DNA of 64,000 nucleotides from Iris pallida (Eukaryota; Streptophyta; Magnoliopsida; Asparagales; Iridaceae). The stretch spans positions 1,097,675 through 1,161,674 of the forward strand of contig JANAVB010016200.1 in the NCBI GenBank assembly GCA_029216955.1. The letters run 5' to 3'. Shown piece after piece: positions 11,080 to 22,174 of this stretch (within the stretch, counting starts at the first letter, position 1; the number at the start of each line of letters is the position of its first letter). The notes beneath the pieces are model-generated. The model did not search any database, was not told where the DNA came from, and was given only the letters and a program-made list of their open reading frames with translations. The position numbers and the translations under genes are program-made.

Positions 11080-11379
11080 ATGTCGTCTGGAGATGCATCC
11101 AAGAAGGCTGAAATCGCCTCGAAGGTGGAAGCGGGTACTGAGGAACGTCTAGTCGATCCCAACCAGCCAAAGCAGATAGCAGCGGGCGAAGGTTCGTCTG
11201 CACCCAAGCCGCCAAAGGACATCTTGGACTTCCTTCTTGAACCAGGGAAGACTGAAGAAGAAGAGGCCATGAGGATGGCTGCTTGCAAGTTCCTGGTGGG
11301 TTCGGGCAAGAATGTTCTCGGCTCTTTTGCCGACTATGTCTTCGATAAAGATGGCAGTGGCCCACGTCCCAATTTTTAA
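11080..11379 (+). CDS. Second small antisense ORF of E1, hypothetical
   Basis: Ninety-nine codons from ATG 11080, which follows an A-rich leader (caacaaaaaaaATG). A weak TATA-like TACAAATA sits at 11024-11031 and AATAAA at 11426-11431, so it has the layout of a short transcription unit. The protein is polar, rich in Lys, Glu and Ala, with a Pro-rich middle and a C-terminal segment ending near YVFDKDGSGPRPNF. No domain is recognised. It lies on the strand opposite gag-pol and runs towards the integrase end. It may be a separate protein or a terminal piece of the PMD gene. Confidence 0.45.
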   Translation: MSSGDASKKAEIASKVEAGTEERLVDPNQPKQIAAGEGSSAPKPPKDILDFLLEPGKTEEEEAMRMAACKFLVGSGKNVLGSFADYVFDKDGSGPRPNF

Positions 11380-11484
11380 AAAGGATGATAGTGACCTTCC
11401 TTGATATTATGTACTATCATGATGAAATAAAATTGAATTTTATTTATGAACTTGTCTGATGATTACAAGCAATGTCTTTTACAT

Positions 11485-12681
11485 TTATACATAATACTTT
11501 TTGAGGAACTTGTCATTGATAGGCATCATTGCAACTCGACTGTCTAGCTCTGTGAGTTGATAGGCTCCATTTGAGAAGACTTTACTCATGATATATGGCC
11601 CTTTCTACTTTGTATCAAACTTGCCCTTGCTCATGTGAGTCATAGTCATAGGACGTCTGACTGTTAGAACGAGCTCTCCTTTTTGAAAGGCTCTGACCTT
11701 AACTTTGCGGCTGAAAGTCTTTGAGATACGGGCTTGGTAGAACTCAATATGCTGTTGAGCCATTAGCCGTTTCTCGTTGAGCGCTTCCAATTCTTGGAGT
11801 CGAAGAAGATCGTTATTCTCTGTAGTGAGCTCGTTGGCGATGGCAATCCTTAAAGACGGAATTTGAAGTTCCAAGGGTAGAACTGCTTCACAGCCGTACA
11901 CCAAAGAGAAGGGGGTACAGCCTGTAGGGTTACGGACCGTAGTACGGTAGGCCCAAAGATATTCTCTAAGCTTTTCACTCCAGTTTCGTTTGTTAGTAGA
12001 CACAAACTTTTTGAGGAGCTTGATGATAGTCTTGTTGAAAGCTTCAGCTAAGCCATTAGCAGCAGGATTGTAGGCTGTCGAAGCGACATTATCAATCCAA
12101 TGATCGTCACAGAACCTTGTGAACTTTTGGCTGATGAACTGAGGTCCATTGTCATGGATGATTCGTCGAGGTACACCAAATCTATAGATGACATGATGTT
12201 TGACGAAGTTGATGACACTACTGGTCTTGACTTCAGCTAATGGTATAGCTTCGGCCCATTTGGAGAAGTAGTCGGTTATTGCCAGTATGAACCGATGTCC
12301 CCTAGAAGAAGAAGGATTGATGGGACCTATTATGTCCATGCCCCAAGCTTCAAAAGGCCAGGAAGCAGCAGTCGGATGAAGGAATTCTGACGGTTGATGA
12401 ATAAAATCTGCGTGGATTTGACAAGCCCGACATTTTCTTGCATATTCGATGGCATCAGATACCATAGAGGGCCAGTAGTAACCCATGCGTCGGATGCGAT
12501 CCAGTAGCTTGGGACAGGGTTGATGTGCTCCGCAGACACCATCGTGAGCTTCACGTAATACTTGCTTCGCTTCATCACCTGCAAGACAGCGCAAGAGAAG
12601 GCCGTCATAAGTCCACCGGTAGAGAGTTTTGGTGGTCTGATTATAGTAGAATCGGAGAGACCACCGACGAATACTCGTAGC
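11485..12681 (-). pseudogene. E1 integrase
   Basis: The part of the polyprotein after RNase H. It shows the zinc-binding HHCC region (REAHDGVCGAH ... CRACQIH), then the core with the three catalytic acidic residues in context: the first Asp in WGMDIIGPI, the second in HDNGPQF, and the Glu in NGLAEAFNKTI. A C-terminal basic segment follows. An in-frame TAG at 11605, at a place where Trp would be expected, splits off the last 40 codons, which continue in frame to a TAA at 11485. There is no chromodomain, which agrees with Tat and argues against a chromovirus. All three catalytic residues are kept. Confidence 0.88.
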
Positions 12682-14841
12682 CTACTTGGGATCTTCAGGG
12701 AGTATATCATGAACTACGAAGTCGATGAAGGGAGCTCTCCAATCTTCACTGACAACATTGACTTCAGTAAGATTATTGAACTCAATATTACGATTGTTTT
12801 CGATGCAGAACAATTCCCGATTAGAGATAACCACCACCTGCTGTCTTTTGATAAGGATGGCTAGGACTACTGCAAGATTGGCCAAAGCATGGGCTTCGGT
12901 ATTGCAAGCTCGTCGGACATATTCGATGAAGAAGGCTTTGAATGATGTAGCTAAGTTGATTGCCGCTTTATAGTAAGGCAGTAGATCTTGATGGCAAACT
13001 TCATAAGTTCCTCTAACCTGGTTAACAACCAGCTTGGAGTCACCATAGACTTCAAGATACTCGACATCTAGTTGTTTAGCTAACTGAAGACCGATGAGTA
13101 GAGCATTGTATTCTGCCACGTTGTTGGAACAAGGCTCATCTAAGGAGTATGCTCTTTGAATAGCTGACCCGTCTGGAGAAACAAGAACAACTCCAACTCC
13201 TGCGACAATGGCACCATTGGGTCCAATCCTGGATGCACCGTCAAAGAATAGGCGCCAAGTAAGAAATTCTTCGGAGATTGTATTAGATTCCAATGTCTCA
13301 TCTGGAATTTCATCATAGAGTTTAGATGTCTCTGGAACAGGATGAGCTGCTAAGAAATCTGCCAGTGCTTGACCTTTGACAGACTTTTGAGGAACATATA
13401 CCATGTCATATTGGGCTAGCAGAATGGCCCATGTAGCCAGCCGAGAAGTGAGTGTGCTAGGCTTCTTCATCAGTACCCGAAGAGGATTAACTTGGGATAT
13501 GACATGAATAGTTTGGCCAATGATGTAATGCCGAGTCTTCTTAACAGCAAACATAAGCGCTAGGCACTCTTTTTCGACCGGACTATAACGGTGTTCGGCA
13601 CCAATCATAGTACGACTGAGATAATAGATGGCTTGTTCATGGCCTTCTTTGTTCTTTTGGGCAAGTAAATCACCCAATGAATGATCCATAGCACGGACGT
13701 ACATTAAGAACGGTATGCCAGAGATTGGTAGCACCAAGACTGGTGGGTTCATGAGATATCGCTTTATGTCGTCAAATGCTCGTTGACATTCTTCGGTCCA
13801 AATAAAAGATACACCCTTCTTCATTAGCTGAGTAAATGGTCTGCAGCGTCCAGACAGATTCGAAACAAATCTCCTGATGTATGCAAGTCGACCTTGGAAT
13901 CCTCGTAGCTCTTGTAGATTGTGTGGAGGACGCATCTCTTGAATGGCTTTGATCTTCTCGGAATCCACGTGTATACCCTTAGAGGTAATGACGAAGCCGA
14001 GAAATTTGCTACTAGAGACACCCAAGAATGACTTGGTGGGATTCATTTTGAGTTGATGCTGGCGCATGAGGTTGAAGATAGTTCTCAAGTCTTGGATGTG
14101 ATCTTCCTTTAGACGACTTTTGACAGCAATATCGTCGACGTAGCATTCGACAGTCTTACGCAGATGATCTCGAAAGATGGTACTCATGGCTCGTTGGTAA
14201 GTTGTACTAGCGTTCTTGAGACCAAATGGCATTACAGTATAACAATAGACTCCGCGAGGAGTGCAGAAAGAAGTATGTTTTTCATCTTCAGGATTCATCC
14301 GAATCTGATTGTATCTAGAGAATCCATCCATAAAAGATATTCTTTCGAACCCACAGGTGTTGTCAATCATGACGTCTGTAATAGAGACAGGAAATTCATC
14401 TTTTGGACATGCTTCATTAAGATCCCGAAAGTCGATGCAGACTTGAACTTTTCCGATTTTCTTTAGAACTAGGACGACATTGGCTACCCAATCAGGATGC
14501 TGCTCTTCTCGAATAAAGCCACAAGAGATGAGCTTCTTGACTTCATCATCGATTGTGTCCATCATTTCTGGCTTGAAGCACCGTTGTTGCTGTTTGACCG
14601 ATTTTGTATTAGGCAAGATATTCAATTTGTGAGTAGCAACTTTGGGATCTAGACCTGGCATATCTTCATAGCTCCAAGCAAAGACATCAATGTATTCTTG
14701 AATAAGAAGAATTAATTCTTGCTTATCTGCCTCTGGGAGGTTCTTGCTGATGAATATTGGACGAGGTGATCCGCTCTCTCCTACATCAATTTGAACCAAC
14801 TGATCGTCAGTAGGAGGTTCTCTTTGTTCAAATCGGAGTTC
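12682..14841 (-). pseudogene. E1 reverse transcriptase with two RNase H domains
   Basis: A 705-codon open stretch that is part of a longer frame. Reverse transcriptase motifs appear in order: VCIDFRDLNEACPKDEFP, FMDGFSRYNQI, TVMPFGLKNA, the active site CYVDDIAVKS, and FLGFVIT. A gypsy RNase H follows (YLSRTMIGAEHRYSPVEKE). Then comes a second, archaeal-type RNase H: WRLFFDGASRIGPNG, NNVAEYNALLIGL, YGDSKLVVNQV. The second domain defines the Tat lineage. In-frame stops sit at 14842 and 12682. The YVDD pair and the Asp residues of the second RNase H are intact. Confidence 0.92.
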
Positions 14842-16002
14842 CTATTGGGCATCCATTCGTTGAGCCCAAGGATCTGTTTCGGGATTTTCTTCAACATCCT
14901 CGTCATAGCCTTTTGGAAGTTCAACGGAGACCATGTTGGAAGATACAGTCAATCGATGAACTTGACCAATACTGGTGTCAGAATCCCATGATCTGAAATC
15001 AGAAGAATTAGAGCGCTCCTCACTATCGGATTCAGAGGCTACTGGGGGTAATACTGGAGGTGAAGAATATCCGAGACCTCTTTTGGTCCTGCTATAATAC
15101 ATCTCTGACTTTCCTTTCGGCACAGCCGTACGGATAGGAGTTCTTCTACCTTTACCGTAGTTGAGGCCACTCTTGAAGTCATAACCCATCTTTCGGATGA
15201 TGTCTTTTGATTGTTGACTGTAACGACGGAGTTAAAGATGTCCCGTATCGTTACTTTTGCTATCATCTGTATAGCTAAATTGTTGTTCCGGTCCTTTACT
15301 AAAAAGTATTAGACTCTCGCCTTTCTTTCGAGCAGGAACAATACGATATGAATCATCTGGGTGTTCGAGTAAAACTTTTGTTTGAAGAGATTGCACAACT
15401 CCCATTGTAAATGATTGAAAGCTATCTAACATATCCAAATAGCACTTAGCATGATAAATGACATCAGTATACTGGAAAGTAGATGCTTTTTCATTGATTT
15501 ATACATTTGTATTTACAGCAGGACCTTTAGCCTTAGCCGGCTTGGTCAGATTGATTACAAGAGGGGGAGAAGAAGAACGTGGAGGAAGATTGGACTTGTT
15601 ACGACGGAAGTCGATAACAAGCGGCTCAGAGGAGGTGAGCTCCCTTTTATCCTTGTTATGAGATAAATCAATAACAAGTGGCTCAGAAGAGCTGAGCTGC
15701 CTTTTTTCCTTGTTACGACGTAAGTCTATAACAAGTGGCTCAGAAGAGGTGAGCTACCTTTGATGCTGACCATCATCAGTTGGTTGCTTCTGGACTGGCA
15801 AATGAATAGCCAGTGGTTTGGAAGACTGAGGACAAGATACATGCCCTTTGACAGGTATGATGAGGGTGTCATTAGACACTGCTTCTTGTTCTTCTTCAGT
15901 ATCCAGAGATAGCACTACTTTCATGAATTCATCCTTGTACATACGAGCATCGTTAAAGTATGCTTCGACACCTATGAAAGGATAGAGATCAGCAACCTCC
16001 TT
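14842..16002 (-). pseudogene. E1 linker between protease and reverse transcriptase, with a SEPLVIDL repeat
   Basis: The same frame continues between protease and reverse transcriptase for 387 codons. It holds a tandem peptide repeat (about 15540-15765), a Gly-rich segment IIRKMGYDFKSGLNYGKG that resembles a G-patch as found in some Tat polyproteins, and an acidic stretch before the reverse transcriptase. In-frame stops occur at about 15754, 15500 and 15232. The function is unknown; it may be a spacer or a protease-cleaved peptide. Confidence 0.6.
15540..15765 (-). repeat. About 60-bp tandem repeat encoding SSEPLVIDL units
   Basis: Three close copies and one diverged copy of a unit that on the plus strand contains ataacaagtggctcagaaga. 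Translated on the minus strand it gives Ser-Ser-Glu-Pro-Leu-Val-Ile-Asp-Leu followed by a basic stretch (RRNK). It lies in the linker between protease and reverse transcriptase. Confidence 0.8.
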
Positions 16003-17100
16003 TTAAACCTCTCCATTGTCATCGACGTACTTGAAACATTGATGGAGAGTCGAAGGAACAATGTTATGTTCATGCAGGAATGGTCTCCCCAACAGAGCAT
16101 TGTAAGAACAACCATGGTTGTCAATGATGTAGAAGGTCACCTTTGTGCGAAGATTGCCTATTTGGAGTTTTAGGCGAATCTTACCTAAAGGCTCACTCCT
16201 TCCCTGATTGAACCCAAGGATGGTGGTGATTGTACTGGAAAAACTATGCACTGGGATCTTCAGTGCATCTAACATTGTCTTCGGCATGATACTGAGAGCA
16301 GACCCTGGATCTATCAGAATACGATCGACTTTCATCAAGTCGACAAATCTTGTATAGTATAGAGGACGGTCATGCCTATTATCTTCCATCAGCATGTCAT
16401 CCTGGGTAAAGGTAATGTTTAGAATTAACTCCAACAAACTATGACAATGGAGGCAAGAAACTGGCTCTGCTTTCGACTTCTTTAGAAGGGCTAGACAGGT
16501 TTCTGCATGCATGAGAGCCTCACTCAGAGTTTCCCGAGTCTCTTTGGAGAGACGCAAGAGCTCGAAGATTGACAGCCGGGCCGGTGTGTTGGCTAACTAA
16601 GCCAAGATATCAAAGTTGTAAGGTTTTTCAAGTCCGAAAGGAGATGACTTCTTCAAAGGTTTGTCGAAGCGGACTTGTTATTTGCTTTTGTCGGCTACTG
16701 TCGGCTTGGGAGGAGTGGGTTCTACAACCGATGAGGAGGCAGAAGGGATGTCCTCAGTGGAAGCAGGTTGCACTGGAGCGGGTCCAGAAGAAGAAGTAGG
16801 ATTCTCCTGAGCTTCGGGATAATCTTTTAGATAGGCTTTCCCTGATCTGGTGCCCAACAGGATTTCCTCGTCAACTATGGGTTCAAAAGACACCATATTG
16901 CAAGTCTTTGTCTTGCCCTTGGAGCGATCTTTCTTCTTGGAGGAAGAGGGAAGTTAAAACTCTGAAGTAAGATCAGGGTGGATCCACATAATCTCGCCAT
17001 TGTCAAGAGATAAAGGAACGAGACCTTCACTTCGTGGAGAAGGGAGATTCTCGATCTCAATAGTAGCTTTGGGGATAGGGATGACACCGTGCTGTACCAT
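16003..17100 (-). pseudogene. E1 protease region
   Basis: The frame contains a conserved Tat-type lead-in (NFDILA ... LSIFELLRLS) and then a retropepsin. The active-site region reads RILIDPGSALSIMP, with Pro where the usual Asp-Ser/Thr-Gly has its middle residue; the second signature is YNALLGRPFLHEHNIVPSTL. In-frame stops fall at about 16952, 16678, 16598 and 16003. The region between gag and protease is Pro/Ser-rich. Confidence 0.82.
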
Positions 17101-18969
17101 CTACGGAGGAAAGTCACCGAATTGAACTGAGACCATGTTTGCGGTAACAGTCTTCTCGTCTTGTTGCAGAGGGACAACACCAGCGTTGACTAGCTCTTGA
17201 ATTTTGCCTTTGAGCATATAACATGCTCGAGTGGGATGCCCAATAAACCTGTGATAGACACAATACTTGGGATGATCAGTTTTGCCGACCTCATCAGGCT
17301 TCTTCGGGTCTGGGAGTTGGAGCTTATTGCTTTTGATCAAGCAATCAAAGATGCTCACGGTGTCATTCTCTTCAAAAGAGTACTCTACTTTCGGACGAGG
17401 TTCCCTTGGTGGAGGTGCTGAAGGAATAGAAGCATACGTAGATGGAGCTACGTCGACCGCCAGAGATTCTTTGTTCTTCAAGTTGATATTCAAAGTTTCT
17501 TTTCCCTTGCGGTTGTTCTGGCGATTACCACCACCCGATGTCTGGTGTTCATCCCGGTCGGGGTTAGACATTTGTACCCCTAGCTGCTTGAATTTGTCAG
17601 CACTAACTTCAGCTGCTTTAGCGTTGACAATGAAGGATGGCCAGTCTTGGAACTGAGTTGATCCCGTCCACATGCTGATGATAGGCAAAAGATTTGCCTT
17701 GCAGGTGTCTATGGTGACAGCGGCCGGAGTTCCAGAAGGCATTTTTAAAGCTTCTCGGCGGAACCTTTCAATGAAACTCTCAGCAGTTTTATTGTGTCTT
17801 TGTTTGAGTTTATTGAGGGCTGACATGGTCATGTCGTTGATCCTTTCATAGAATCGTTCCAAGAAGATTTGTTTTAGACCGGAGAAGGAGGTGATACAGC
17901 CATCGGGCAAGCTTCTGTACCAATCGTATGCTACGTCGACTAAACAGCCAACGAATACCCTGGTAAGAAGAGCATTATTTGGCTGAAGTTGGACAGTCAT
18001 TACCTCAAAGTGGTTAATGAACTGACTAGGAGAAGTGCTGCCATCAAACAGCAAGATTGTTAGGATTTTGTACTTTGGGGAAAATGGGACTTCCTTCCAT
18101 TCAACTGGGTAGGGTTGTTTGATCCCCAACCTCTGCAAGTTGTCTTTCTCTTTGAATGCCTCGAACTGAGTGCACAGGAGCTTGACAGCTTCATTGGCAT
18201 CCTCTACTGATGTAGAAGGAGCAGGCTGAGTCACAGTGTTAGGGGGAGGAACAGTGTAGTAAGCACTACCTCCAGCACCTGATTGACTGGGTATAGGTTG
18301 AATCTGTACATGAGGTACTTGAGGAGATGCTACCCCCAGCACTGCATTGACAGGCACCGACGATGCTATAATTTTAGGATTTGTAGCAGGTACAGTCGGT
18401 GGTACTGTATGTTGGGCCACGATGATAGAATGCATACTTACAACCATTTCGGCCATGGTCTTCAACTTGTCTTCTAGCGCAGCTATCCGTTGTTCTTGGC
18501 TAGCTGAACTGGAAGCATCTGGGTCTTCGGTGACAACATAAGCTGTCACTTCTCTAGGTACAGTGGAGGACACTGTCTGTTCTGAACTTTCACTGTATAC
18601 ATCATAGTCGGAGAAAGAGTCATCTCCTGAGTGAGAAAGAGGAAGATGACCAGAAGGATCTTGAAGATTCCTTTGACCGATTATATCTCGGCTTCGGGAT
18701 CTGGTATGTTGGAATACTCCTTCAGAAGATTCTTGGAGTAGATCCAAATACCACTGGCTTGGCTTGCGAGGCTTGTCGTACTTAGAACACTTTCTACCCC
18801 CAGTGTCTCGGGAAGTCATGTTGACGGAAGCGTACAAAACTTCGTCTTCATCTTCTGACATAGGTTCAGAGTTTGTAAAGTTCAGACGATCGAAGACAGA
18901 TCGTCTTGTTGTCTGACAACAACACTTGATGACAACTTTATGATTACAATGGTGTCCAAGTGGTTGCAC
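17101..18969 (-). pseudogene. E1 gag
   Basis: A 622-codon stretch. The N-terminal third is acidic, Ser-rich and disordered, with a heptad-like segment (QRIAALEDKLKTMAEMVVSM). The capsid region follows, with PSQFINHFEVMTVQ, AYDWYRSLPDG and FLERFYERIND as in retrotransposon gag proteins, and then a basic Gly/Asn-rich stretch. Near the C-terminus is the zinc-knuckle-like CVYHRFIGHPTRACYML, the Tat form with Cys-Tyr-His-Arg and Gly-His spacing. The frame is continuous upstream with ORF1, so the true start of gag is unclear; the first codon here is GTG and should not be taken as a start. Confidence 0.87.
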
Positions 18970-19302
18970 TGGAGGCGTTGAGATGTTGTCCTATTTTTGC
19001 TTAAGGTGTTCTCGGAGATCGGGAACAATGACAGGACGAGAAGAAGTCTAAGGGATATATTTTTTGACAACATTCGGAACATGGTTCCGGTTCTTCAAAT
19101 GTTTTGTCCCTTGAGTGTACAGGGAAGTACTCATTTCATTAGCATAGGTGTCAGGATTTTTGATCCTGGAAGTTTGCCTCTGACGCTGGTTGGTCTTCGG
19201 CATTGGCTGTTTACGTTTTACCGAAGTTGGTCGATTGAGATAAGTTCTTAAATCAGCAAACTCACCCCTAGAGGTTTTCGTCTGAGACACCAGCAATTTT
19301 CT

Positions 19303-20382
19303 CTATTTTGAATGGGATATCTTGAGAGTTGGGAGATCTTGAAATTCTGCTACCGGAGTAGGCAGAATACCTCTTTGATCAGTACACCTCCCTTTGGCAA
19401 GGAGGGAAGAAGAACCCTTATTTGAGAGAGTCCTTGTACTGACTGGTACTGGAGCACATTCAGATTGATCTTCTACGGTAAAAACCGAGGAAGACTGAGA
19501 AAAGACCAAAGGGCCTTTTCCTTTGTTTTGTGAAGAAGGGTTAGCTAAAGAGCGTTTCCCTCTGTTGTCTTCCAAGTCGTGGTACGAGGAAGTTTGAGAA
19601 AAGACCAACGGGCCTTTTCCTTTGTTCTGGGGAGAAGGAGGAATAGTCAAAAGACTACCCCCAGTAGATTGCGCTGGAGCAACAGGGGGCTTGAGAAGAG
19701 GAGCAGAGTTTTTCCCTTTACTGTGAGAAGAAGAGAGATTAGCCAAAGGGCTGTCTCTCTTAGACTGCGCTGGCACAGTTTGCGCAGGGATTGAAGTGGC
19801 TGTTGGCGCACTGGCAGGTTGCGCATGAGTAACTCTGGCAGAAGGTCTTCTGGCCACAGTCTCAGCAGCTTGCGCAGCAGGAATCTTGATGCCAGAGTGC
19901 TTGAGTTGCAGACTGGTTGCTGGAGTGGTGGATTGCGCAGGCAAAGTTGCAGCCAACTGCGCCAGGGGAAGAGGAGTCTTGCACTTTGACAGAGCAGCAT
20001 AGAAAGTGGTTTATATACTGGCAAGAGGAGCAGCATACTGCGTATGGACAGTAGCAGCAGACTGCGCAGCAGAGGCAGCAGTCTTGGGAACAGAGGCAAT
20101 AGACTGCGCAGCAGGCTGAGCAGCAGAGGTACTAGACTGTGCAGCAGGCTGGGCAGCAGAGGCAGACTGCGCAACAGTCTTGGGGACCCACACTGGGTAA
20201 ACTTTGCTCATGGCAGAAGTTGCTGCAGTGCGAGGGATGGTCCTGGAGTTGATCATCGCCTTGTAGGCCGTTTGGTTGACCTTTACAACCAGCGTCTTCT
20301 GCGTCTTTTCGATAGACATAACGTCACATTGAGTTGTCACTTCCTCGTCGGAGGAGAAAGTCGTCCCCAGCAGAGTCGCCAT
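19303..20382 (-). pseudogene. E1 ORF1, low-complexity protein upstream of gag, starting in the primer-binding site
   Basis: The ATG at 20382 lies two bases inside the LTR and its first codons (MATLLG) overlap the primer-binding site. The first 75 residues are mixed. After that the protein is rich in Ala, Gln, Ser and Pro (SAAQPAAQS units), then carries three copies of an NKGKGPLVFSQ-like or SKGKNSAPL-like segment. An in-frame stop occurs at 20011, but the same frame continues to 19303 and then, past further stops, into gag. An ORF before gag is known from Ogre/Tat elements. Its composition suggests a disordered protein; no domain is recognised. Confidence 0.65.
20364..20381 (-). promoter_or_regulatory. 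Primer-binding site of E1
   Basis: On the minus strand TGGCGACTCTGCTGGGGA follows three bases after the LTR end GCAAACA. This form resembles the tRNA-Arg complement reported for Ogre-like and Tat elements. The ATG of ORF1 shares its first bases with this site. Confidence 0.75.
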
Positions 20383-20384
20383 TT

Positions 20385-21206
20385 TGTTTGCAAAAACAAA
20401 AGTTGATCTTTATTTCACAAACTTTGTAAGAAGATTACAAGAATTCTGGGAAAGTACAACTATAGGAATCCGATCTGAATGACGATCGCTTTATCCCTTG
20501 GATGATGTAAACTTTGAAGACGATAGCCTCTGAAGATTGTAGCAGCACTTTGGCAAGAACTCCTGATCTCTGGTGATGACTTGAATGTGTGTTCTGATCT
20601 CTCTGTGTGTGATAATGAAGACTTGAAACTCAATTTATAGAGTTCTGGAAATAACTAACTTTTAGTTATTCTGAATTGCACAGGATAGATTACACAGACT
20701 TTGGATTGCGCAAGCAATGAACTGCGCAGGCAGTTACTCGATCGTGGACCATCTGTATGTGACGCATGGCATTGTTTGATTGAAATGCGCTTGATCGTGT
20801 ACAGACGGTTGCCACATGGTGAGTAATTGATGGCATGTAAGCCACGTGTACATTTGTCAGTTGTCTTGATGGAGTGTGCCACCTGAATTGCGCTGGCTTC
20901 AAATTGTGCTGGGATGGACCACGCTGCAGAGAGTCTGGCCGATTGTGCTGCATGTACAGCTGTCCTCGAGCGCTGTGCTGCACGATAAACGAACAGTTTC
21001 CTCGTTCTCCGTGCTATCAGTTGTCAGAAGATCTGATTCTCTGTCAGATAATGATGACGAGGCCACGTCAGCTTGCGCACTTGGATGAGTGCGCAGTTCA
21101 GCCTGCGCAATTGAGTTGTTACGTAATCTATCTCCTGCGCAGTTCACTTGAAGGATGTACAATTTGATTTTCATTAATGGGTGCAACTTGATTTTTAGGA
21201 CCTACA
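20385..21206 (-). repeat. 5' LTR of E1
   Basis: This 822-bp LTR is the partner of 4448-5276. A minus-strand TATA box (read TATAAATTG) lies at about 20631-20640, followed downstream on the minus strand by a leader with GATCAGAACACACATTC-type sequence. TGCGCA words are frequent between 20690 and 21150. Confidence 0.92.
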
Positions 21207-21233
21207 TCTAACAGTTGCTGAGGACTTGTCCAT

Positions 21234-22174
21234 TGTAGTGCCCCGCTTTCGATAGGCGACGGACTTTATAATATGCTTGTGCCGAGTCAGATCGGTCGAA
21301 AACTTAGATGGCCATTTGACTCGATCGTTGAGCTTGGTAAACGATAACACCTTGCGAAATTGATCAAATCGATTTGGATGAATGTTACGAGAATCGATCC
21401 AACTAATGGAATGACTTCTATTGGAATAAGTCCTAGATACAGTGGGCTACGTTCGGCGAGTGAGCTTTATATAAGAGGTCTTTCGACGGGACCAGACTGC
21501 TGTATAGTTTTCTTGGAGATTTTGTCGCTTAGTTTTGATGAAAGTGCTTTCGCGTCGTTTTCTGAATACAATCTACGAATTTTGAAGCGAAGGAATAAAG
21601 AAGGAATTCTAACTAAGTATTGGTGCTATTGCAGGAGCTCGCGTAACTAAAGCTTGAACGTTGTGAAGCGCTTCGACGGTCGGCACGATCAAAGTACTTG
21701 GTGGATGATTCGGTCCCTTCTTTTCTACTCTATCCCGCGAATGAAATTTCTTTGCCTCGACTTCATTCAAATCGACGATGCCAAGTTAAATGTATTGCCA
21801 ATTCATTAAGGTCAAGAACTCAAGAAAAATGTATCGATTTAGAGTAATCTACTCTGAAAATATAAGTTTCACACCAAAACGAGAATGTTTAAGGTTCTAG
21901 TAAAAAGATAGACTATTTCACGTGCTGCAAAATAATGTGAAACGTTGATCGTGGTTTTTGATGCCTTGGGCAATTTGGTACCTACGGGATGCTAAATCGG
22001 GAGTACGACTTTGGAGAAAATAAATCGTTGCATATGTTGGAAGAAATGATAATGCCGTTCAATACTGTCCGTGTTATACAAATCTGTTTACATATATTAA
22101 ACTATTCACGCATTGGCAAGATCATGGGCAGCTTGTGCACAAGTTAGATTTTCCTCGAATCATTATCTGGGGCA
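21234..22174 (+). repeat. E2 left LTR
   Basis: A 941-bp LTR starting TGTAGTGCCCC and ending TCTGGGGCA. It matches 24008-24949 along its length with many substitutions, so it is old. A TATA box (TATATAAG) is at 21468-21475. It is followed directly by RNase H coding sequence with no primer site, gag or reverse transcriptase, so most of the internal region has been deleted. It begins 27 bp from the E1 LTR. Confidence 0.82.

Larger units (their letters stand above)
4448..21206 (-). mobile_element. E1: 16.8 kb Tat-type Ty3/gypsy retrotransposon with antisense genes
   Basis: Two direct repeats with TG...CA ends (read on the minus strand they start TGTAGGTCC and end GCAAACA) bound the element at 4448-5276 and 20385-21206. 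Just inside the right LTR is a primer site resembling a tRNA-Arg complement; just inside the left LTR is a purine tract. The minus-strand order is ORF1, gag, protease, reverse transcriptase, RNase H, a second (archaeal-type) RNase H, integrase. The dual RNase H is a hallmark of the Tat lineage (Tat/Ogre/Retand/Grande). Opposite-strand genes sit between integrase and the 3' LTR. The flanking 5-mers are TATAA (4443-4447) and TCTAA (21207-21211), a target duplication with one mismatch. Confidence 0.92.

Noticed and set aside
12330..12864. Overlapping ORFs on both strands across the E1 RT-integrase junction
   Set aside because: They are out-of-frame shadows of the polyprotein, which reads through this stretch in one frame.
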